From Clostridiaceae bacterium (GTDB lineage: Bacteria > Bacillota > Clostridia > Monoglobales > Firm-18), in assembly GCA_012511915.1 (NCBI GenBank), contig JAAZFB010000560.1, positions 1-8,099 on the forward strand: a stretch of DNA of 8,099 bases, in the 5' to 3' direction. A model generated the notes under the pieces. The model saw only the letters and a program-made list of their open reading frames with translations, was not told the DNA's origin and searched no databases. Both the position numbers and the translations under genes were made by a program. This document shows, one piece after another, positions 1 through 5,082 of this stretch (positions are counted from its first letter, which is position 1; the number at the start of each line of letters is the position of its first letter).

Positions 1-357
1 ATCTATACCCATAATAAAACTTGGGACTACGGTTCTGGCATATATGCATCTAATAGCACACTGACTAATTGTACGGGCAGTAGTGATGATGGCTATGGAA
101 TATATGCAACCAACAGTATACTAACCAATTGTACAGGTAGTAATGGTGGTTTCGGATATGGCATATATGCAACTAATAGTGTACTGACTAATTGTACGGG
201 TAGTAGTGACGATTCTGGAATATATGCATATAATAAATCAATAATCCAAGCCTGTGATGGCACAGAAGGCGGTATATCCATAGACGATACTTGCTACCCA
301 AATACGCAAGATTTGCTCGAACAGCTCAATAAAGGAACAATAACAATAGAAACATAG
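1..357 (+). CDS. C-terminal part of a repeat-rich, probably beta-helical phage appendage (tail spike/fibre-like) protein, 5' partial
   Basis: An open frame enters from the left edge and stops at TAG 355-357, giving 118 residues of the C-terminus. The visible part contains three near-identical repeats of 19-21 residues with the core GIYA-x-NS-x-LTNCTGS, then a degenerate fourth repeat and a short acidic tail (QDLLEQLN). Regular ~20-residue repeats with recurring Gly, Asn, Ile and Cys at fixed positions are typical of right-handed parallel beta-helices, in which each repeat forms one turn. In a phage late operon such a fold usually belongs to a tail spike, fibre or other surface-binding protein. 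The N-terminus, which would show how it attaches to the virion, lies outside the window. The stop codon overlaps the ribosome binding site of the next gene, so the two are co-transcribed. A host adhesin-like protein is the alternative, but the downstream phage genes make this less likely. Confidence 0.75.
   Translation: MYTHNKTWDYGSGIYASNSTLTNCTGSSDDGYGIYATNSILTNCTGSNGGFGYGIYATNSVLTNCTGSSDDSGIYAYNKSIIQACDGTEGGISIDDTCYPNTQDLLEQLNKGTITIET
37..216 (+). repeat. Three tandem ~60-bp coding repeats (beta-helix turns)
   Basis: Three in-frame repeats of 60, 63 and 57 bp start at 37, 97 and 160. Each begins GG(A/C)ATATATGCA and carries an AATTGTAC core. A degenerate fourth copy follows from 217 (GIYAYNKSIIQACDG). 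Unit lengths differ only by whole codons, and differences lie mostly in the SSDD/NGGF loop, so selection is acting on the protein. The copies are similar enough at DNA level for slippage or recombination to change copy number. Confidence 0.85.
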
Positions 358-368
358 GAGGTGTTAAT

Positions 369-764
369 ATGTATAGATTTCATTTAGTAAACGGCAAAGT
401 TAAAATTTTAACTCATGCAGTGTCTTATGAAAGAATGACACCTATGAGAGATGAAGAAACAAAAGAAGTACAATACACATTCGACAGAGTCGAATCAAGA
501 GATTTCTATTCAGCTGAGGATAAGGATACTTATTTAGGTCGACTTGAGGAGATGAAAGAGAAACTTCCATATGAAATAGATCCTCAAGTAACTGAATATC
601 CTGCACCATCTCAAGAGTTATTCGATAGAGTGGAAGGTAAGAAATTCAACACCATTGCGGAGGCTAAAGCGTTTATAGCAGATGAACTTCCGTTATCCGA
701 AACAGATACTTTAGCTTTGGCTATTGCAGAAATATATGAAATGATTATAGGGGGTGCTGAATAA
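369..764 (+). CDS. Small phage late-operon protein of unknown function (131 aa)
   Basis: The ATG at 369 is preceded by a strong site, AGGAGGTG (356-363), that overlaps the stop of the upstream appendage gene. The protein is acidic and has no signal peptide or membrane segment. Two segments share the pattern FDRVE followed by three residues and Phe (residues 38-46 and 85-93), suggesting an internal duplication. The C-terminus, TLALAIAEIYEMIIGG, is a short amphipathic helix ending in Gly-Gly; in my recollection such endings are common in small proteins lying between tail-fibre genes and lysis genes in Firmicutes phages. By position it could be a fibre-associated protein, chaperone or minor structural protein, but no function can be assigned. 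It overlaps the next gene by one base (TAATG), implying translational coupling. Confidence 0.85.
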   Translation: MYRFHLVNGKVKILTHAVSYERMTPMRDEETKEVQYTFDRVESRDFYSAEDKDTYLGRLEEMKEKLPYEIDPQVTEYPAPSQELFDRVEGKKFNTIAEAKAFIADELPLSETDTLALAIAEIYEMIIGGAE

Positions 765-871
765 TGGTAGCACTATACGCCCTTCTTGTCACGAAAGGGT
801 TGAAAACCATTGATGATGTTCCGGACAGATTAAAAGATGAGGTTCTTAGTTTATTAACTGATGAGGAGTGA
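764..871 (+). CDS. CD1375-family-like small phage protein (35 aa)
   Basis: This very short frame starts with the ATG at 764, overlapping the previous stop in a TAATG junction, and ends at TGA 869-871. A strong site, AGGGGGTG (749-756), lies 7 bases upstream. The protein opens MVALYALLVTKGLKTIDDVP and continues with an RLKDEV helix and an acidic end. This matches my memory of the CD1375 family of Clostridia phage and prophage proteins: about 35-50 residues, an aliphatic N-terminal strand or helix, a KGLKTIDDVP-like centre, then a short Lys/Glu-rich helix. These usually lie between tail-fibre and lysis genes, as here. Their function is unknown. The family call rests on recall of the pattern, not a search. 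Confidence 0.8.
   Translation: MVALYALLVTKGLKTIDDVPDRLKDEVLSLLTDEE
863..868 (+). promoter_or_regulatory. Ribosome binding site that sets the amidase start at GTG 877
   Basis: GAGGAG at 863-868 is the only good Shine-Dalgarno match. It lies 8 bases before GTG 877 but only 2 bases before ATG 871, and it ends on the first base of GTG 868. The spacing therefore favours GTG 877. The site sits inside the last codons of the preceding small gene, coupling the two. Confidence 0.75.
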
Positions 872-876
872 TGACA

Positions 877-1539
877 GTGAAAATTGGCGTAAACATCGGG
901 CATTATGGTACGGTGGGAGCTGAGGGCATTCTTAGTGAGGTTAAGTGTAACACAGAGATATATAATCAGTTAATACCCATGTTGGAAAAGGTAGGTTATG
1001 AAGTTATCCCTTGCAACGTGGCGAAAGCTCCTGATTATGTATCCGCTACAACCTTTGCAAACACACAGGATTTGGACTTGCTCATATCCATACACAATAA
1101 CTCTCACCCCAACGTATCAGCCAATGGCACAGAAGTTTTATACTATACCGGTAATGAGGAAACCAAAGTATTGGCAGAAAAACTATCCCTTAGTATTTCA
1201 AGCAAGCTCGGAACACGAAACAGGGGGGCTGTTCCACGAAACAATATACACATCATAAGTAGGTCAAAAGCACCTTGCATTCTTATAGAGGGGTTTTTTG
1301 TATCCAATAAAGAGGATTGCGCAAAGTACGACCCTCATAAGATTGCCTTGGGAATTGCAGAGGTATTCGGATATGTTAAAAGTACCGAACTTGTCACCCC
1401 AAATGATATTGTTTGGGAACTCGGTCATCGTGGAATTGTTACTGATAAACAAGGTATGTTAGATGAAATAAGCAAAGACCCTAACGGTAGACTATATTGG
1501 TTGGCAAGAAAAACCGCCAATATGACAGTAAACAAGTGA
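877..1539 (+). CDS. Phage endolysin: N-acetylmuramoyl-L-alanine amidase (Amidase_3 family)
   Basis: The product (220 residues from GTG 877) is a zinc amidase that cuts the bond between N-acetylmuramic acid and L-alanine in peptidoglycan. The Amidase_3 hallmarks appear in order: NIGHYGTVGAEG with zinc ligand His9; Glu21 in LSEVKCN, the expected second ligand; SIHNNS with His73, the third ligand; the TRNRGA segment at 113-118; and the catalytic Glu138 in ILIEGFFVSN. The family usually begins DPGHGG, so NIGHYG is a mild variant. Residues from about 175 form a small C-terminal extension containing WELGHRGIVTD and PNGRLYWLARK, perhaps a wall-binding or linker element. There is no signal peptide, so export would need a holin, and a holin candidate follows directly. 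An ATG at 871 or GTG at 868 would add two or three residues but fit the ribosome site poorly. Confidence 0.92.
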   Translation: MKIGVNIGHYGTVGAEGILSEVKCNTEIYNQLIPMLEKVGYEVIPCNVAKAPDYVSATTFANTQDLDLLISIHNNSHPNVSANGTEVLYYTGNEETKVLAEKLSLSISSKLGTRNRGAVPRNNIHIISRSKAPCILIEGFFVSNKEDCAKYDPHKIALGIAEVFGYVKSTELVTPNDIVWELGHRGIVTDKQGMLDEISKDPNGRLYWLARKTANMTVNK

Positions 1540-1543
1540 GGTG
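1538..1543 (+). promoter_or_regulatory. Ribosome binding site for the holin candidate (GTG start)
   Basis: GAGGTG at 1538-1543 overlaps the amidase stop codon (1537-1539) and lies 8 bases before GTG 1552. This supports the non-ATG start and coupling of holin to endolysin translation. Confidence 0.7.
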
Positions 1544-1551
1544 AATAAGCT

Positions 1552-1746
1552 GTGAAAGAAAAACTTGCTAAGCTGATTGATGTTAAAAGTATCGTAACAT
1601 TGATACTTGTGTTCGCATTGGTATGGATTGTCTTATCGGGCAAAAAGATTGATGAAAACATATTCTTGTTGTTCTCAAATGTAGTCACCATGATAATCAC
1701 ATACTTCTTTACTAAACCTAAGAAGGACGGTGCAAATCATGAGTGA
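1552..1746 (+). CDS. Putative phage holin, two transmembrane helices (64 aa)
   Basis: The protein has a charged start (KEKLAK), a first hydrophobic segment at about residues 13-29 (SIVTLILVFALVWIVLS), a short charged turn (GKKIDE), a second hydrophobic segment at about 36-53 (NIFLLFSNVVTMIITYFF), and a basic tail (KPKKDG). Small size, two membrane helices, a basic C-terminus and position right after the amidase fit a holin that permeabilises the inner membrane and lets the endolysin reach the wall. The GTG start is chosen because GAGGTG lies 8 bases upstream. The gene overlaps the next by 8 bases. No family signature was recognised, so the call rests on topology and context; another small membrane protein such as an antiholin is possible. 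Confidence 0.75.
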   Translation: MKEKLAKLIDVKSIVTLILVFALVWIVLSGKKIDENIFLLFSNVVTMIITYFFTKPKKDGANHE

Positions 1747-2023
1747 ACAAGTAATAGTGGCTTTGATAGCAGCCGGTTCAGGCGTGGGTGGTACTCTGAT
1801 AGGATATTTGAGCGGTGCTAATAAAACTAAAATTAAGGTGGACAAGAACGAGGAACGTATTAACAAGCTCGAACTTAAACCCTGCCCCTGTGATACGGTT
1901 GCAGAATTACGGGAAACTGTAAAAAAACAGGGTGAAGAACTTATTACCGGCTCTAAGTTATTTGTTGAAATTAAAAAAGACTTGGAGTATATCAAGAAAG
2001 CAGTTGATAAGCATGGTAAATGA
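1739..2023 (+). CDS. Small lysis-cassette membrane protein: N-terminal TM helix plus coiled coil (94 aa)
   Basis: Residues 5-25 form a single hydrophobic helix rich in small residues (Gly13, 15, 17, 18, 22), a pattern that favours tight helix packing in membranes. The rest is highly charged and probably helical (VDKNEERINKLEL, then VAELRETVKKQGEEL and VEIKKDLEYIKKAV), consistent with a coiled coil, broken by Pro-Cys-Pro-Cys at 48-51. It lies between the holin candidate and the large wall hydrolase, overlapping both (8 and 11 bases). A second holin, antiholin or holin-associated protein is likely. XhlA-type proteins carry similar elements in the opposite order, and an Rz-like inner spanin would have this order but is expected only if the host has an outer membrane. 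ATG 1739 is preferred, with AGAAGGA 11 bases upstream; GTG 1730 would be only 2 bases from that site. Confidence 0.75.
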   Translation: MSEQVIVALIAAGSGVGGTLIGYLSGANKTKIKVDKNEERINKLELKPCPCDTVAELRETVKKQGEELITGSKLFVEIKKDLEYIKKAVDKHGK

Positions 2024-3335
2024 TACTGTTAAAAAAATATTTAACCTACAAGACGATTGGAAAAGTCAAGTTCCGGACGTGAAAACTAAAGCGAAGGTCA
2101 ACGCTCTTTTGAATCCAATCGAATACAATCCTTTTTTGGATAAAAGCGGTAACCTCTTTAACAAGTACATAGATTATCAAGCTGTTTTGGATAACCCCAA
2201 TGTGACCCAAAAAGCCAAAGAGTTTATATCAAAGGCAACCGGACTTACTTCGACACCTGTAAAGACACAGAGCTTTGGTATAAATATAGCTCAATTTCCT
2301 GTAAGTGGTGTAGAAACGCCGGCAACATCAAATGACAAATTGGGGTTTATATCTGCAAAATATGAAAGTGGCGGCTATAACCCCGGAGCGGTTTCATCGG
2401 GCAAGGGTGATTATGGTGGTGTATCTTACGGTGTATCTCAATTTTCAACCAAGACCGGCAGTGCTGATAAGTTTGCAGATTGGTTAAAGAAGTCAAATCC
2501 CAAAATAGGTAGTTATTTTGGGAACGCAAAGGCCGGCACTATTGAATTTAGTAATGCGTGGAAAAAGGCTTATGCTGATTATGGTGACGAATTTGCTAAT
2601 CTGCAAACGCAATATTCTTATGATAATTTCGTAAAGCCGCTTGCTGATTTAGCAAAGCAAAAGACCGGGATAGATTATAATCGCTCCCCTGCTCTTAGAG
2701 AATTGATTTATTCCACCGCTATACAATTTGGTGGTGGTAGCTTAGGGCTTTCGGCACTCGGTAATGTAACTTCCAATATGAGCGATAAAGAGATTGTAAA
2801 CGCATCGTATGACAAGAAAATTTCCAACTACAAGGGTTTCTTTTCAAGTAGTAGCAGAGATGTTCAAGAAGCGGTTAAAAACAGGTTTGCCAATGAAAGG
2901 AAAGATGTTCTTGCTTTACTTGACAGCAGTGGTACATCTAATGGAGCAGGCTTTTCCAATCCTCTTGACAACATGAGCGTTACAAGTAACTTTGGTATGC
3001 GGTTACACCCTATTGACAAGGTTCAAAAAATGCACTACGGAATTGACCTTGCTGCTCCTGCCGGAACGCCTATAAAATCATCTACCGGCGGCAGGGTTAC
3101 ATATGTTGGGGATAAGAAGGACGGATATGGAATAAGCGTGTATGTTGATGATGGTAATGGAATGGTTACAAGATATTCGCATATGCAAAGTGCAAATGCA
3201 AAATTAGGTGATACGGTAGCGCAAGGTCAGGTTATCGGCAAGGTCGGCTCAACAGGAAAATCAACAGGTCCGCATTTAGATTTTGGTGTTATGATAAATG
3301 GAAAATACGTTGACCCTAAACAATATTTGAAATGA
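2013..3335 (+). CDS. Virion-associated peptidoglycan hydrolase: lysozyme-like domain plus M23 (LytM-type) peptidase domain (440 aa)
   Basis: Residues 1-16 hold the motif VKKIFNLQDDW, shared with the next protein. Residues about 108-265 carry AKYESGG with Glu118, GDYGGVSYGVSQFS from Asp133, and an aromatic segment around Trp183 (NAWKKAYADYG). This resembles lysozyme/transglycosylase-like domains of phage proteins, with Glu118 as probable catalyst. After a Ser/Gly linker, residues about 312-440 match peptidase M23: SNFGMRLHP, then HYGID with His341 and Asp345, RYSHM with His390, and a typical GPHL segment with His421. The usual second His of the HxH motif is Asp423. There is no signal peptide, so delivery as part of the virion during infection is more likely than release at lysis. 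ATG 2013 overlaps the upstream gene by 11 bases with only a weak ribosome site (AAGAAAG, 1994-2000), suggesting coupling; the shared N-terminal motif supports this start. Confidence 0.85.
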   Translation: MVNDTVKKIFNLQDDWKSQVPDVKTKAKVNALLNPIEYNPFLDKSGNLFNKYIDYQAVLDNPNVTQKAKEFISKATGLTSTPVKTQSFGINIAQFPVSGVETPATSNDKLGFISAKYESGGYNPGAVSSGKGDYGGVSYGVSQFSTKTGSADKFADWLKKSNPKIGSYFGNAKAGTIEFSNAWKKAYADYGDEFANLQTQYSYDNFVKPLADLAKQKTGIDYNRSPALRELIYSTAIQFGGGSLGLSALGNVTSNMSDKEIVNASYDKKISNYKGFFSSSSRDVQEAVKNRFANERKDVLALLDSSGTSNGAGFSNPLDNMSVTSNFGMRLHPIDKVQKMHYGIDLAAPAGTPIKSSTGGRVTYVGDKKDGYGISVYVDDGNGMVTRYSHMQSANAKLGDTVAQGQVIGKVGSTGKSTGPHLDFGVMINGKYVDPKQYLK

Positions 3336-3348
3336 GAGGTGTGAAGTT

Positions 3349-5070
3349 ATGGCTTATAATCCATATGAAGCGGTTAGCCGTATATTCAATTTAAAAGGTG
3401 AATGGGATAGTGCTACTAAGGCAGGTGATACTCAGCGTGCAGACAGGGCGGCACAGGCGGCACAAGCATACTATGCACAGCTCCGTAACAATAACTATGG
3501 AAGTGTTGCCGATGAGCTTGCAAGTAAAGATTTTGAGCAATCCAAGTATGTGAAAGATTATTATGCTAAAACGGGTAATACAGAATTTAGACCGTATATG
3601 TATAGTTTAGGTTCTAAGTATGGAATGTCGCAAGCTGATGTTGACAAATTGATAAAGTGGGATGAAGGAACAGGGGAAATTACATTTGGGGGCAAAAACC
3701 TCGGAAAGCCTTTTGCGGTTGTTGACGGTAGTTCGTATATCAAAGATACATCTATCCTTGACAATGCCTTTGGTGAGTATGCCGGAAGAACAGGACTTAC
3801 AAGACCCACTTCTTCTATGGTTAATCAAGAAAATGAAAGTTTATTCAAGAAATATAATGAGGAATATGATTATCTTAAAAATACAAATCCCTTTGAAACT
3901 GAAACCGGCAAATCCATACTTGAACGTTACGATTTAAAAGGTTTACAGGGCAGGGATAATGAAGTTGCAAGTGGTGCATCTGCAAATAGCGGAAATATTG
4001 ATAGTTTTTCTGCCGCTAATGCACTTCGCCAACAGGCTTCCCTTCGTAATATGGGGGAACAGACCGCATTATCGGCGCATCAACAAAGACTTCAAAACGC
4101 ACAATCCTTGCTTTCACAGATGGGCGTTAACATCAATAATGTGTTTAACCAAGACCAAACTGCACAGAACAATCAAGTTGCAAGAGATACGCAGAAAATT
4201 CAAAATGATTTGGCGGTTGCTGAAACATTTGGCAGGGCTACAAGTAACCAATATACCAATCCATATATAGGTCAAAATATGGACTTTAAGGCGGCTTATG
4301 ACCAAGCTAAGGCTAACGGAGCAAGTGCAGAAGTATTGAATCAATTGGCAGAAGCACGATTCATGAAGCAAGTTTCTATGAATGACTTTAGCGCAGGATT
4401 CATTCTCTTTGAGCCTACTTCGAGGGAAACGGCTAATATGCTACTCACCAATAAACAGATTGACAGTGCCGAAAGAATTTCGGGTAGCACCTTAGATAGT
4501 AATGAAAGATTGACTAATGCTCAAATTGCAAGTGCTGAAAGGATTGCAAGCGGTACAAATCAAAGTGCAATAGACCAAATCAAGGCTCAAACAGAGGGGC
4601 AAAAAGAGTTGTTAGCAGAACAGGCTAAGTATTCTACTACCGGTGAAAATACAACTTTACCTGCTGATTTTAAGCCAAGACTTACAGCCGCTCAATCACG
4701 AGAAGCAATTGAGGGTGGTAACATTACTCAATCGACCGTCAATGACTATAACTATTGGCATGGTACAAATCATACGGTAGATACCATAAATAAGGGTAGT
4801 GAAATAGAGGATTCTGAATCAACCATAACCGAAGTATATGATTCAGCAAAGAAAAAGCAACAACAGTTTATGAATTTGTTCCTGTTAAATAAGGGTTCCA
4901 TTGGCGAAGAAGAATTAAAGAATTTGGTAATCGAAAAGTCTAAAGATTATGATTTGGAAGTTGATTTTATCCAAAAACTTTTCAATGCTTATGGGTTCTC
5001 TGCTGCTTGGCTTAGCGAATATAAAAATTCAGGGTTATTTGGTTGGGGCAGCGGTATTAAACAAAAATAG
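3349..5070 (+). CDS. Putative internal virion/ejection or minor structural protein with hendecad coiled-coil repeats (573 aa)
   Basis: ATG 3349 follows GAGAGGTG (3334-3342). The N-terminus carries VSRIFNLKGEW, then a helix with many Ala and Gln (AAQAAQAYYAQL) and NNNYGSVADEL; I recall this pattern as recurrent in Clostridia phage structural proteins. Residues about 200-300 are Ala/Asn/Gln-rich and helical (GNIDSFSAANALRQQ, then SAHQQRLQNAQSLLSQ). Residues 361-426 form six 11-residue repeats around SAERI and TNAQI, predicting a right-handed coiled coil. There is no signal peptide, clear membrane segment or enzyme motif. Lying between a virion-type wall hydrolase and a giant multidomain protein, it fits the helical member of a DNA-ejection set, like podovirus internal virion proteins. 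A tail or head minor protein is the alternative. Function is inferred from composition and context only. Confidence 0.7.
   Translation: MAYNPYEAVSRIFNLKGEWDSATKAGDTQRADRAAQAAQAYYAQLRNNNYGSVADELASKDFEQSKYVKDYYAKTGNTEFRPYMYSLGSKYGMSQADVDKLIKWDEGTGEITFGGKNLGKPFAVVDGSSYIKDTSILDNAFGEYAGRTGLTRPTSSMVNQENESLFKKYNEEYDYLKNTNPFETETGKSILERYDLKGLQGRDNEVASGASANSGNIDSFSAANALRQQASLRNMGEQTALSAHQQRLQNAQSLLSQMGVNINNVFNQDQTAQNNQVARDTQKIQNDLAVAETFGRATSNQYTNPYIGQNMDFKAAYDQAKANGASAEVLNQLAEARFMKQVSMNDFSAGFILFEPTSRETANMLLTNKQIDSAERISGSTLDSNERLTNAQIASAERIASGTNQSAIDQIKAQTEGQKELLAEQAKYSTTGENTTLPADFKPRLTAAQSREAIEGGNITQSTVNDYNYWHGTNHTVDTINKGSEIEDSESTITEVYDSAKKKQQQFMNLFLLNKGSIGEEELKNLVIEKSKDYDLEVDFIQKLFNAYGFSAAWLSEYKNSGLFGWGSGIKQK
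4429..4626 (+). repeat. Six 11-residue (33-bp) hendecad repeats
   Basis: Residues 361-426 of the 573-residue protein divide into 11-residue units: TANMLLTNKQI, DSAERISGSTL, DSNERLTNAQI, ASAERIASGTN, QSAIDQIKAQT, EGQKELLAEQA. Units 2 and 4 are closest, 66 bases apart. The DNA has diverged while the 11-residue periodicity is kept, which is typical of right-handed coiled coils. Confidence 0.7.
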
Positions 5071-5075
5071 AGGTG
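5069..5075 (+). promoter_or_regulatory. Ribosome binding site of the giant protein gene
   Basis: AGAGGTG overlaps the preceding TAG stop (5068-5070) and lies 7 bases before ATG 5083 and 10 before the adjacent ATG 5086. The first ATG is preferred slightly; both could be used. Confidence 0.65.
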
Positions 5076-5082
5076 TTTAAAT

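Noticed and set aside
37..216. CRISPR-like direct repeats of about 60 bp
   Set aside because: The repeats lie in frame in an open reading frame, differ by whole codons, and have no spacer structure; they are protein repeats.
93..281. Minus-strand reading frame of 62 codons with its own internal repeats
   Set aside because: It is the antisense of the beta-helix repeats; its repetitive product follows from the repeated DNA, and it has no ribosome site.
868..876. Upstream starts GTG 868 or ATG 871 for the amidase
   Set aside because: They lie 0-2 bases from the GAGGAG site at 863-868, too close; GTG 877 has normal spacing.
1932..2012. Longer N-terminus (start at 1932) for the wall hydrolase
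   Set aside because: It would overlap the upstream gene by about 90 bases in another frame, and the motif shared with the next protein starts right after ATG 2013.
3561..3828. Overlapping minus-strand reading frames inside the 573-residue protein gene
   Set aside because: No ribosome sites or recognisable products; the plus-strand gene has a good ribosome site and coherent protein composition.
3662..4270. Plus-strand reading frames (91 and 103 codons) in another frame of the 573-residue protein gene
   Set aside because: They lack ribosome sites and have implausible composition; they are shadows of the real gene.
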